Origin: Novosphingobium sp.
GTDB taxonomy: Bacteria; Pseudomonadota; Alphaproteobacteria; Sphingomonadales; Sphingomonadaceae
Length of the DNA: 13,536 nt
Direction: 5' to 3'
Assembly (NCBI GenBank): GCA_030830245.1
Contig: JAURNJ010000097.1
Coordinates: 1-13,536 of the forward strand
Positions 7,296 to 13,536 of the stretch are shown here, piece after piece. How positions within the stretch are numbered: the first letter of the stretch is position 1; each line of letters begins with the position of its first letter. A program made the position numbers and the translations under genes. The notes beneath the pieces are model-generated. The model was not told the DNA's origin. It saw only the letters and a list, made by a program, of their open reading frames with translations, and made no database searches.

Positions 7296-8107
7296 GCGAG
7301 GGCTCCGTCCATCCGCGTATTTCGATCACCACGATCTCCAGCTGGAACTGGACGGTCGAGCAGGACATCGCCTGGTTCAAGGCGAATGACGTTGCGGCGA
7401 TGGGCGTGCCGACCACCAAATTTTCCGCCGACAGCGAGGCGCAGGTCGCCGCGCTTGCCGCTTCCGGGCTGACCTTCACGGCGCTTTCGGCGGGAACCGG
7501 TGGCGGCATGATAGAGAGCGAGGAAGCGGCGCTGGCCGAACTGGCCGGGACCATCGACATCGCGCAGAGGCTAGGCGCGGCTTCGCTTTATTTCCTCACC
7601 GGGCCGACCCCGCCGCGCATGGCGACCGACGACGCGATTGCCGCTCTGGTCGCCTGCCTGGCCAAGGTCAACGCCTATGCCCAGGAGCGGGGGGTGCGCC
7701 TTGCCATCGAGCACAATTCGGTGTCCTCGCGCCAGATCGGGTTCGTCCATACCGTCGCGGGCGTTGCCGAAATCGCCCGCGCGGCGGACGTCGATATCTG
7801 CCTTGAGCTGCAGAACTGCTGGTACGAGCCGGGCCTGCCCAAGCTGTTTCGCGACAACGTCGATCGCTTGTGCATTGTCCAGGTGAGCGACTTTCTGCTT
7901 GGAGAACCGCTGCGCAACAACCGCCGCGTTCCAGGCGATGGTTCCATGCCGCTCGAATGGCTGATCGGGCATGTGCTCGATGCCGGATACAAGGGCTACT
8001 TCGAGATTGAGGTGCTTGGTCCGGCAATCGAGGAGGAAGGCTATGACAGCGCGATGCGCCGCTCGATCGACTGGCTTTCGGAACGTCTGGAGAAGTGGGG
8101 AGCGTGA
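7289..8107 (+). CDS. Sugar phosphate isomerase/epimerase-like TIM-barrel protein
   Basis: This 272-residue protein fits the AP-endonuclease-2/xylose-isomerase-like TIM barrel family. Barrel strands carry acidic residues at the expected places: AIEHNS (Glu141), CLELQN (Glu173) and FEIEV (Glu239/Glu241), and a GDG motif (216-218) precedes the last strand. The strand-7 motif that is usually HxxD reads QVSD (198-201), so one canonical metal-ligand His is Gln. Members isomerise, epimerise or dehydrate hydroxy-ketone substrates using a divalent metal. The true substrate need not be a sugar. The ATG at 7289 overlaps the sulfotransferase stop by 7 nt, and the terminal TGA overlaps the next ATG by 1 nt, so three genes are translationally coupled. 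Confidence 0.85.
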   Translation: MLSEGSVHPRISITTISSWNWTVEQDIAWFKANDVAAMGVPTTKFSADSEAQVAALAASGLTFTALSAGTGGGMIESEEAALAELAGTIDIAQRLGAASLYFLTGPTPPRMATDDAIAALVACLAKVNAYAQERGVRLAIEHNSVSSRQIGFVHTVAGVAEIARAADVDICLELQNCWYEPGLPKLFRDNVDRLCIVQVSDFLLGEPLRNNRRVPGDGSMPLEWLIGHVLDAGYKGYFEIEVLGPAIEEEGYDSAMRRSIDWLSERLEKWGA

Positions 8108-8541
8108 TGAAGCCGAAGGACATTCTGGCAATCCAGCAATTGCATGCGCGTTATGGCCAGTTCGTCGATGACCGGCGGTTTGCCGACATCGCCGCGCTGT
8201 TCTGCGAGGATGGCGTTTGGGAGGCCGGGCCGATGCGCTTTGTCGGCCGGGCAGAGATCGAGGCTGGATTCGAGCAGATCGAGCGGCCCGAGCCGGGCAT
8301 GGTCAAGCACCTGACTTTCAACCCGGTGATCGAAGGCGATGGCGACGAGGCGCGCGTCTGGGCCGATGCCATCGCGCTAACGGTCGGGGAGCCGGGCGAG
8401 CCCTGCCCGGTGGTCGCGGCGGGGCGTTATCACGACGTGGTGCGGCGAAAGGGCAAGCATTGGCGCTTCGCGCGCCGCGTCTTCGTCTATTCCCGAACGC
8501 CTCTGCCCGAAGGATTGGGCCAGGCATCATCCCCGGCCTGA
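8107..8541 (+). CDS. NTF2/SnoaL-like family protein (copy 2)
   Basis: This 144-residue SnoaL_4-type protein begins MKPKDILAIQQLHARYGQFVDDRRF, with the two starting helices of the fold. It ends with the signature AAGRYHDVVRRKGKHWRFARRVFVY (about 104-128). The ATG at 8107 overlaps the TGA of the upstream gene by one base (TGATG) and is preceded by GGGGAG with a 4-nt spacer. In-frame GTG codons at 8095 and 8104 are alternatives that add at most four residues. The fold provides a hydrophobic pocket seen in ketosteroid isomerases, polyketide cyclases and some dehydratases. The Tyr-Asp pair (Tyr108, Asp110) is conserved with copy 1, while other catalytic residues cannot be fixed without alignment. 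It sits between the TIM-barrel and DHDPR-like genes. Confidence 0.87.
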   Translation: MKPKDILAIQQLHARYGQFVDDRRFADIAALFCEDGVWEAGPMRFVGRAEIEAGFEQIERPEPGMVKHLTFNPVIEGDGDEARVWADAIALTVGEPGEPCPVVAAGRYHDVVRRKGKHWRFARRVFVYSRTPLPEGLGQASSPA

Positions 8542-8554
8542 TGGAGAATCGAAC

Positions 8555-9568
8555 ATGACATTCAGGATTGCCCAATGGGCGACAGGCCCAGTCGGCGCGG
8601 CAGCAGCGCGCAAGGTGATCGAGCATCCCGAGTTCGAACTTGTCGCCTGCTTTGCCCATGGCGAGGCCAAGGTGGGAAAGGATGTGGGCGACCTGATCGG
8701 CGTCGCTCCGACCGGGGTGATTGCCACCAACCGGATCGAGGACATCATCGCCGCCCGGCCCGGCTGCGTGCTCTACATGCCGCTCGTCTGGGATGTGGAG
8801 GCCATGGCGAGCCTGCTTGAAGCAGGCATCAACGTGATTTCGACGGCCAATTTCATCACCGGCCGTTCCTATGGCCAGGCGGCAGTCGATCGCCTTGAGG
8901 CAGCGGCACGCGCTGGCAATGTTTCTCTGCACGGCAGCGGGATCAATCCCGGCCTGTTCAACGCGGTCGGCCTCGTCATGTCGGCGCAGTGCGCGGACTT
9001 CCAGCATATCGAAGTGCTCGAATCGGTCGATGCCACGCAATATGCCTCGGCGGAAACGTGGCGCGCGCTCGGCTATGGCGGTCCGGCCGATGCGCCCGGC
9101 CTTGCGGCTGCTTTCCGCGAACGTTCGCTGGTGTTCGAGGATGCTGCCGAGATGATGGCGCGGGGTCTGGGTCTCGCGTTCGACGAGATCGCGTTCTCTG
9201 TCGAATTCGGCACGGCCACCCGCGATCTCGCACTCGGCTACATGGACATTGCCATGGGCATGGTCTGCGGTTCGAAGATGACCTATTCGGTGATGGTCGG
9301 TGGCAAGGCGGCGATCAGCCTTTCGACCATGTGGCGACTGGGCGATGCGATGGAACCCGATTGGCAGGGCGAGGGCTACGTCGTCGAGATCAAAGGCACG
9401 CCAAACATCCGCTGCGTGTTCGACCGCGAGGGCGATACCACCGGCGGCGGGCTGGTTACGGCGATGTCGGCGGTCCATGCCATTCCCGCCGTCTGTGCCG
9501 CCCGGCCCGGCATTGTCGAGGCGTGGGAACTGCCACTGGTCGCCGCGAGGCATTGCTACCGGCCCTGA
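8555..9568 (+). CDS. Dihydrodipicolinate-reductase-like NAD(P)-binding dehydrogenase
   Basis: This complete 337-residue member starts MTFRIAQWATGPVGAAAARK, a Rossmann fold with the glycine motif ATGPVG at 9-14. The segment LHGSGINPGLFNAVGL (125-140) matches SGIDPGWNMDI in the partial homologue at 1-746. The family is annotated as dihydrodipicolinate reductase or 2,4-diaminopentanoate dehydrogenase-like. In catabolic clusters its members probably reduce or oxidise a C=O, C=N or C=C bond, which is inference. The ATG has GGAGA 8 nt upstream, and the gene follows the SnoaL gene by 13 nt. A 440-residue antisense frame over this gene is a GC-rich shadow. Family confidence is high; the substrate is unknown. 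Confidence 0.88.
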   Translation: MTFRIAQWATGPVGAAAARKVIEHPEFELVACFAHGEAKVGKDVGDLIGVAPTGVIATNRIEDIIAARPGCVLYMPLVWDVEAMASLLEAGINVISTANFITGRSYGQAAVDRLEAAARAGNVSLHGSGINPGLFNAVGLVMSAQCADFQHIEVLESVDATQYASAETWRALGYGGPADAPGLAAAFRERSLVFEDAAEMMARGLGLAFDEIAFSVEFGTATRDLALGYMDIAMGMVCGSKMTYSVMVGGKAAISLSTMWRLGDAMEPDWQGEGYVVEIKGTPNIRCVFDREGDTTGGGLVTAMSAVHAIPAVCAARPGIVEAWELPLVAARHCYRP

Positions 9569-9584
9569 TTGCGGGAGACTCGAA

Positions 9585-10112
9585 GTGAACGAGACCGCCC
9601 TTGCCGAACTGCTGGCCAAGCAGGAAATCACCGAGGTCATCTACCTTTACTGCCGCTGCATGGACCGCTGCGACGCGGACATGGCGAAGGACATCTTCCA
9701 TCCCGACGCGCGCGTCGATTACGGCGAGCAGATGTATCAGGGTACGGGCTATGGCTTCGTCGACATGGCGTTGTCCGGTCATGCCTTGCACCTTTCGCAC
9801 TCGCACCAGCGCGGCAATGTGCTGATCCGGATCGATGGCAAGCGCGCCTATTCGGAAACCTATGGAGACGTCACCCTGCGCCGGCAGGACGAGAGCGGCC
9901 AGTTGATCGACAGCCGCAACCTCGGCCGATACCTCGACGTCTGGGAAAAGCGTGAGGATGGCAAGTGGCGGATCGCCGAGAGGGCCTTCGTGCTGGACTT
10001 CGACGAGACCGGGCCTGCCAGCGGAAGAGTATTCGAGACGACCGGCAGGCGCGACAAGTCCGATCCGAGCTATCGCCTGTTTGCGCAGGGCAAGCTGCTG
10101 CCTCTCGAATAG
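9585..10112 (+). CDS. NTF2/SnoaL-like family protein (copy 3, GTG start)
   Basis: This 175-residue protein is translated from a GTG at 9585 with GGGAG 7 nt upstream. An in-frame reading could begin as early as 9300, inside the preceding gene, but has no family match there. It opens with LAELLAKQEITEVIYLYCRCMDRCDADMAK, the standard N-terminal helices of the SnoaL_4 group. It has FHPDARVDYGE (38-48), HLSHSHQRGNVLI, and RNLGRYLDVWEKREDGKWRIAERAF (111-135). The tail KSDPSYRLFAQGK resembles DDPSYQRPLVNQR in the chimeric gene at 12512-13135, so these two belong to one subgroup. It lies 16 nt after the DHDPR-like gene and 20 nt before the alcohol dehydrogenase gene. Isomerase, dehydratase or hydratase roles are all possible. 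Confidence 0.87.
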   Translation: MNETALAELLAKQEITEVIYLYCRCMDRCDADMAKDIFHPDARVDYGEQMYQGTGYGFVDMALSGHALHLSHSHQRGNVLIRIDGKRAYSETYGDVTLRRQDESGQLIDSRNLGRYLDVWEKREDGKWRIAERAFVLDFDETGPASGRVFETTGRRDKSDPSYRLFAQGKLLPLE

Positions 10113-10132
10113 GGCGTTAAGGGAGACGGACC

Positions 10133-11191
10133 ATGCGTGCAGCTGTTCTGCGAGGTGGCATAATCGAGGTTCGCGAGACTGCCGACCCGGTGCCCGGTCC
10201 GGGCCAGATCCTGGTGAAGACCTGCGCTTGCGGCATCTGTGCGTCGGACCTTCATTTCATGGACCATCCCGAGGCCGATGCCGACGACGACACCGGACTG
10301 TCGAACTACGATGCCGACCGCGACATCGTCATGGGTCACGAATATGTCGCCGAGGTGGTCGACTATGGCCCCAATACTGAACGCAAATGGGCCAAGGGCA
10401 CCAGGGTCAGCTCGATCCCGGTGCTGATCACGCCGCAGGGGCCGCGCGTCATCGGCCAGAGCCCGGACGTGCCGGGCGGTTTCGGCGAATATTTCCTGAT
10501 GAGCGAAGCGGTAACGCAAGTCGTCGACAGCCCCTTGCCGGACGAACTCGTCGCCATTGCCGATGCCATTTCGGTTGGCTGGCATTATGCCAATACCGCC
10601 AACGTCCAGCCCAACGAGATCCCGCTGGTCATCGGTTGCGGCGCGATCGGCCTTTCGGTGATTGCCTCGCTCAAGCGGCTCGGCGTCGGCCCGATCATCG
10701 CTGCCGATTTCGTCGAATCGCGCCGGCTGACCGCGCTGGCCATGGGTGCGGACCAGGTGGTCGATCCGGCACAGGTTTCGCCTTACAAGGTGTGGCGCGA
10801 TCTCGCCTACGGCGAGGATGCGGTCGCCTCGCTGTTCGGCCCCGCCAACAACAAACGCTGCGTCGTGTTCGAATGTGTGGGCATTCCCGGCGTGCTCGAT
10901 GGTATCATCCGTCAATGCGAGCGGGCAACGCGTATATTCTCGGCGGGCGGACCGCCCGAGGGCGAGCATCTTCATACCATGACCGCCAAGCGCAAGGGCC
11001 TCAACATGCATTTCGGCGGCGGCCCTTCGATGCCGCACTGGAACGAGGCGCTTGAAGAGGTCATGTCCGGCCGGATCGACGTTTCACCGATGGGCGGGCG
11101 GGTGATCGGCCTCGACGAGATGCCGCAGGCCATTGACGATGCTCGCGACGCCAACGGTCCGGCCCGCATAATCGTTCAGCCGTGGAGGTAA
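10133..11191 (+). CDS. Zinc-type medium-chain alcohol dehydrogenase
   Basis: This is a 352-residue medium-chain dehydrogenase/reductase. Catalytic-zinc features are present: Cys36 in CGICASDLH and His69-Glu70 in GHEY. The Rossmann motif GCGAIG lies at 169-174, and Asp192 at the end of the following strand suggests NAD(H) preference. The four-cysteine structural-zinc lobe of classical alcohol dehydrogenases is absent: the corresponding stretch (about 85-115) has no Cys. The expected reaction is oxidation of an alcohol to an aldehyde or ketone, or the reverse, in the cytosol. AAGGGAG lies 7 nt before the ATG. It sits mid-operon, flanked by SnoaL-like genes, and its TAA lies 5 nt before the TTG start of the next gene. 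The substrate is unknown. Confidence 0.9.
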   Translation: MRAAVLRGGIIEVRETADPVPGPGQILVKTCACGICASDLHFMDHPEADADDDTGLSNYDADRDIVMGHEYVAEVVDYGPNTERKWAKGTRVSSIPVLITPQGPRVIGQSPDVPGGFGEYFLMSEAVTQVVDSPLPDELVAIADAISVGWHYANTANVQPNEIPLVIGCGAIGLSVIASLKRLGVGPIIAADFVESRRLTALAMGADQVVDPAQVSPYKVWRDLAYGEDAVASLFGPANNKRCVVFECVGIPGVLDGIIRQCERATRIFSAGGPPEGEHLHTMTAKRKGLNMHFGGGPSMPHWNEALEEVMSGRIDVSPMGGRVIGLDEMPQAIDDARDANGPARIIVQPWR

Positions 11192-11196
11192 GCGCG

Positions 11197-11697
11197 TTGG
11201 ACGAATTGCAGGAACTGAAGGCCGAACTGGCCGCGCTGCGCGAAAGGGTGCGCCAGCTCGAGGATCACCGCGACCTGACCCAGCTTGTCGCGCAATACGG
11301 CCCATCGGTGGATAGCGGCACTGCCGACGAGACGACCAGCATCTGGACCGAGGACGGCGAATTCGCGGTGGTCGGCGGCGAGCATACCTTCACCATGAGC
11401 GGCTCGGAAGACATCGCCGCCATGGTCAATGGCGCGGGGCACCAGAGCCTCATCATGAACGGCTGCGCTCATGTGCTGACCGTGCCGCATGTGGTGATCG
11501 ATGGCGACACCGCGAGCGGGCGAAGCTATGCGCTCAACATCCGCTGGGACCCGGAGGCCGACCGATTCTGGGTGGCGCGGGTTTCGGCCAACAAATGGCA
11601 CTGGCAACGCACCGGCAAGGGCTGGAAGGTCGTCCAGCGGATCAATTCGAACCTCGACGGGGCCGAGGCATCGCGCGCGCTGCTCGCGCCGCAATAA
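11197..11697 (+). CDS. NTF2/SnoaL-like family protein (copy 4, TTG start)
   Basis: This 166-residue protein begins with a short coiled-coil-like helix (LQELKAELAALRERVRQLED, residues 4-23) ahead of the SnoaL fold (DLTQLVAQYGPSVDSGT and TEDGEFAVVGG). The C-terminal strands contain WHWQRTGKGWKVVQRIN (134-150). I set the start at TTG 11197 because GGAGG at 11184-11188 precedes it by 8 nt. An upstream in-frame GTG at 11182 lies on that ribosome binding site, inside the end of the alcohol dehydrogenase gene, and would add only five residues. The leading coiled coil is not seen in the other four copies and could mediate oligomerisation, which is inference. The enzymatic role is unknown. Confidence 0.82.
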   Translation: MDELQELKAELAALRERVRQLEDHRDLTQLVAQYGPSVDSGTADETTSIWTEDGEFAVVGGEHTFTMSGSEDIAAMVNGAGHQSLIMNGCAHVLTVPHVVIDGDTASGRSYALNIRWDPEADRFWVARVSANKWHWQRTGKGWKVVQRINSNLDGAEASRALLAPQ

Positions 11698-11716
11698 CGG
11701 AAAGGACAAGGACGCA

Positions 11717-12499
11717 ATGAAAGTCGGTTGGATCGGGCTGGGCGAAATCGGCAAGCACATGGCGCTGCGCACGCTCGCGGTGGGGCACGAGATGGTCGCC
11801 TGCGATCGCGGCGCGGGCAAGGGCGAAGTCGCCGCTGCCGGCGCGCGCCTGACCGGCAGCTACGGCGAACTCGCGGCAAGCGCCGAAGTGCTGTGCTTGT
11901 GCCTGTTCAGCGATGCGCAGGTGCGCGAAACCATGTTCGACTATGGCACCCTGGCGGCGATGCAGCCTGGCTCGGTGCTAGCGATCCACACCACTGGTTC
12001 GGCCAAGCTGGCGCGCGAACTGGGCGAAATGGCTCCGCAAGGCGTTGCGGTAATCGACGCGTGCTTCAGCGGCGGGCCGGACGAAACAGCGCGCGGCGAC
12101 CTGACCCTCATGGTCGGCGGCGAAGCTCCTGCGCTCGAACGCGCGCGCCCGGTTCTTTCCTCCTATGCCTCTCGCATCAACCACATGGGACCGCTCGGGG
12201 CTGGGCAGACCCTGAAGCTGCTCAACAACCTCCTGTTCGCGACCAATCTCATGCAGGCATACGATGTGATTGCCATGGCAGAGGCCCAGGGGATCGATCC
12301 GGCCTATGCCGCGCAGGTGATCTGCCAGTCGAGCGGCGGCTCCATGTCCATGAGCCTTCTCCAGACCAGCGCCGGGGCGCAGACGATGGAGCGCGCTCGC
12401 CATTATATGGTCAAGGATGTAAAGACCGCCGCCGAAGCAGCCCAGGACGCCGGTCTCGACATTTCGACTTTCGAACGGACCATCGCCTATTACCGTTGA
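11717..12499 (+). CDS. NAD(P)-binding 3-hydroxyisobutyrate-dehydrogenase-like protein
   Basis: This 260-residue beta-hydroxyacid dehydrogenase has the N-terminal dinucleotide motif GLGEIG (7-12). Its substrate-binding segment reads DACFSGGPDETARGDLTLMVGG (114-135) where the family consensus is DAPVSGG. The catalytic Lys167 lies in GAGQTLKLLNNLL. Asp30 at the end of the second strand suggests NAD preference, an inference. At 260 residues it is somewhat shorter than the usual ~290, mainly at the C-terminus. The family oxidises 3-hydroxy acids or reduces semialdehydes. An AAGGA ribosome binding site precedes the ATG. A longer in-frame reading from 11501 overlaps the upstream SnoaL gene and is rejected. 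It lies 19 nt after copy 4 and 12 nt before the chimeric SnoaL gene. Confidence 0.9.
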   Translation: MKVGWIGLGEIGKHMALRTLAVGHEMVACDRGAGKGEVAAAGARLTGSYGELAASAEVLCLCLFSDAQVRETMFDYGTLAAMQPGSVLAIHTTGSAKLARELGEMAPQGVAVIDACFSGGPDETARGDLTLMVGGEAPALERARPVLSSYASRINHMGPLGAGQTLKLLNNLLFATNLMQAYDVIAMAEAQGIDPAYAAQVICQSSGGSMSMSLLQTSAGAQTMERARHYMVKDVKTAAEAAQDAGLDISTFERTIAYYR

Positions 12500-12511
12500 G
12501 GCCCCCATGCG

Positions 12512-13135
12512 ATGAGCCAGGATCCGACAATAACCTTCCATGGAGCAGCCGGAACCGTGACCGGCTCCTGCATGGAAATCCGGCATGGCGAAACCGCCGT
12601 GCTGGTCGATTGCGGCCTGTTCCAGGGCACCCGAACGATCGAGGCGCTGGAAGCCTTCTCGCGTGGCATGGACCGCTTCGATCGCGAGGCATTCCTTTCC
12701 GCCTTCTGGGATGACGCCGAGATTGCTGCCGGACCATTCGTGGGCAGCGCGGCGGAATGCTGGGACTGGGCCATGCCGATGCATCGTGAAGGTCAGGAAC
12801 TGACCCAGCACGGGCTGCTGCAGTCGACCATCGATCTCGACGGCGACACGGCGCACGCAGAGACCTATTACCAGTTCGTCGCGCGCAACCGCGACGGATC
12901 GCTGATGCTGGCAGGCGGGCGCTACATCGACCGGCTGGAGCGACGCGGCGGGCAATGGCGCATTGCGCTGCGCACCAACCAGGTCGAATGGTCGTGTCTG
13001 CCGCCTGCCTTGCCGCTGCCCTTTGCGGAACTGCCCGATGGCGCGCTCAACGGCCTGTCGGCGCGCGGATCGGACGATCCCAGCTACCAGCGCCCGCTGG
13101 TCAACCAGCGCGCGCGCCAGCGACCCGACGCTTAG
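12512..13135 (+). CDS. Chimeric protein: MBL-fold (beta-CASP) N-terminal fragment fused to NTF2/SnoaL-like domain (copy 5)
   Basis: This 207-residue protein has two unrelated parts. Residues 1-46 (TITFHGAAGTVTGSC, AVLVDCGLFQGTRTIEAL) read as the N-terminus of a beta-CASP metallo-beta-lactamase-fold RNA exonuclease. The HxHxDH metal site and the rest of that ~450-residue enzyme are absent. From about residue 47 (EAFSRGMDRFDREAFLSAF) the protein is an SnoaL_4-type domain, with LAGGRYIDRLERRGGQWRIALRTN (133-156) and a DDPSYQRPLVNQR tail like copy 3. The junction falls near 12641-12655, and the SnoaL first helix looks shortened by it. The ribosome binding site is weak (GAGG, 10 nt upstream). An internal ATG at 12668 could start a truncated SnoaL domain. 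The frame is open throughout, so the product is probably made; whether the MBL part does anything is unknown. It is the last gene of the operon. Confidence 0.8.
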   Translation: MSQDPTITFHGAAGTVTGSCMEIRHGETAVLVDCGLFQGTRTIEALEAFSRGMDRFDREAFLSAFWDDAEIAAGPFVGSAAECWDWAMPMHREGQELTQHGLLQSTIDLDGDTAHAETYYQFVARNRDGSLMLAGGRYIDRLERRGGQWRIALRTNQVEWSCLPPALPLPFAELPDGALNGLSARGSDDPSYQRPLVNQRARQRPDA

Positions 13136-13536
13136 GTCTTCTTCGAGAAAGCCTGCAATCGCTCCCGAAAATCGGGCGACATGCCTGCATAGTTGCCCGC
13201 TTCGTGCGCCAGCGCCTCGGCAATCGGCATGTCTGCGGTATCGAGCAACAGGCGCTTGACCGCGCGATTGGTGTGGGCGCTGTTGGCCATGATCTGCGCG
13301 GTCAGGGCGGCGATGGCATCATCCAGGGTGCCTTCCTCGACGACCTGCCAGACCAGGCCCATCGCCAGGGCTTCTTCAGCCTCGACCGTGCGGCTGGTGA
13401 ACATCATGGTCTTGGCATTCATCGTGCCGATTCGGCGGGGCAAGCGCTGCGAAATGCCCCAGGTGCCGACGAAGCCCCACTTGCCGTGGGTGTCGGCGAA
13501 TTTCGCGGAGCGATCGGCGATCAGCACGTCGCAACC
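13132..13536 (-). CDS. Enoyl-CoA hydratase/isomerase-family protein (partial, N-terminus off the right edge)
   Basis: This is the C-terminal 134 residues of a crotonase-fold protein reading leftward. It is open to base 13536, where it reads GCDVLIADRSAKFADTHGKWGF. The segment up to RLPRRIG and the following RTVEAEEALAMGLVWQVV are characteristic of the family. At the position of the second catalytic Glu of classical enoyl-CoA hydratase (PEI in the rat enzyme) this protein has His in DTHGKWG, so it may not be a simple hydratase. The first oxyanion-hole region and first Glu lie outside the window. The ORF's apparent GTG at 13527 is internal to the domain and is not the true start. Its TAA overlaps the TAG of the convergent operon. 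It would act on a CoA thioester, which suggests CoA-dependent steps in the pathway. Confidence 0.88.
   Translation of the reverse strand, partial: GCDVLIADRSAKFADTHGKWGFVGTWGISQRLPRRIGTMNAKTMMFTSRTVEAEEALAMGLVWQVVEEGTLDDAIAALTAQIMANSAHTNRAVKRLLLDTADMPIAEALAHEAGNYAGMSPDFRERLQAFSKKT
13134..13154. terminator. Possible hairpin at the convergent gene ends
   Basis: The 21-nt stretch folds as AGGT/GCCT outer arms (one T-G wobble), one C-A mismatch, then TTCT/AGAA around a TCG loop. It starts within the rightward stop codon and lies in the last codons of the leftward crotonase gene. No T-tract follows, so it would be a weak or factor-dependent terminator, if it is one at all. Confidence 0.2.

Noticed and set aside
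8318-9640. 440-residue leftward ORF opposite the DHDPR-like gene
   Set aside because: It is the longest shadow in the window but lacks any recognisable domain and spans the boundaries of three real rightward genes.
10070-11038. 322-residue leftward ORF opposite the alcohol dehydrogenase
   Set aside because: It is the complement of a well-supported MDR gene, with low-complexity composition.
12512-12650. A functional metallo-beta-lactamase nuclease
   Set aside because: Only the first ~46 residues of the fold are present and the HxHxDH metal site is missing.
11978-12955. 325-residue leftward ORF across the HIBADH-like and chimeric genes
   Set aside because: It runs antisense through two genes with strong motifs and has no motif of its own.
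1-13536. tRNA, rRNA, CRISPR, insertion sequence, integrase or attachment site
   Set aside because: No cloverleaf, repeat-spacer pattern, transposase motif or flanking direct repeat was seen; the gaps are too short to hide one.

Overview
The window is GC-rich and almost entirely coding. Short intergenic gaps and strong GGGAG-type ribosome binding sites precede most genes. Protein families and codon style suggest an alphaproteobacterium, most likely a sphingomonad (Novosphingobium/Sphingobium-like). That assignment rests on family recognition alone, since no rRNA or marker gene is present. The region looks like part of an accessory catabolic island for a lipid-like, steroid-like, terpenoid or aromatic substrate. 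It holds oxidoreductases, a crotonase, an isomerase-like TIM barrel, two sulfotransferase-family proteins, two DUF1214 proteins and five small NTF2/SnoaL-fold proteins. The substrate cannot be read from the sequence.

Layout, left to right. (1) A leftward operon, 3246 to 1: sulfotransferase-family protein, DUF1214 protein, and a dihydrodipicolinate-reductase-like NAD(P)-binding dehydrogenase cut by the left edge. (2) A divergent 100-nt promoter region (3247-3346) with an AT-rich imperfect palindrome, then a single rightward SDR gene (3347-4102). (3) A leftward pair, 5960 to 4106: a membrane-anchored or exported DUF1214 protein followed by an SnoaL-like protein, ending 3 nt from the SDR stop. 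(4) A second divergent region (5961-6101) with an 11-bp perfect palindrome. (5) A nine-gene rightward operon, 6102-13135: sulfotransferase, sugar-phosphate-isomerase-like TIM barrel, SnoaL-like, dihydrodipicolinate-reductase-like, SnoaL-like (GTG start), zinc-type alcohol dehydrogenase, SnoaL-like (TTG start), 3-hydroxyisobutyrate-dehydrogenase-like, and an SnoaL-like protein with a foreign N-terminus. (6) A leftward enoyl-CoA hydratase/isomerase-family gene cut by the right edge, whose stop overlaps the stop of the operon.

Four families occur more than once: sulfotransferase x2, DUF1214 x2, DHDPR-like x2 and NTF2/SnoaL x5. The copies are clearly diverged, so they look like different steps or parallel branches rather than recent duplication. 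A plausible but unproven division of labour is that SDR, ADH, HIBADH-like and DHDPR-like enzymes oxidise or reduce hydroxyl/carbonyl groups, SnoaL-like proteins catalyse isomerisation, hydration or elimination, and the crotonase acts on a CoA ester. No regulator, transporter, oxygenase or CoA ligase is visible here, so entry steps and control must lie outside the window.

The most unusual object is the gene at 12512-13135. Its first ~46 residues read as the N-terminus of a beta-CASP metallo-beta-lactamase-fold RNA exonuclease, joined in frame to an NTF2/SnoaL domain.
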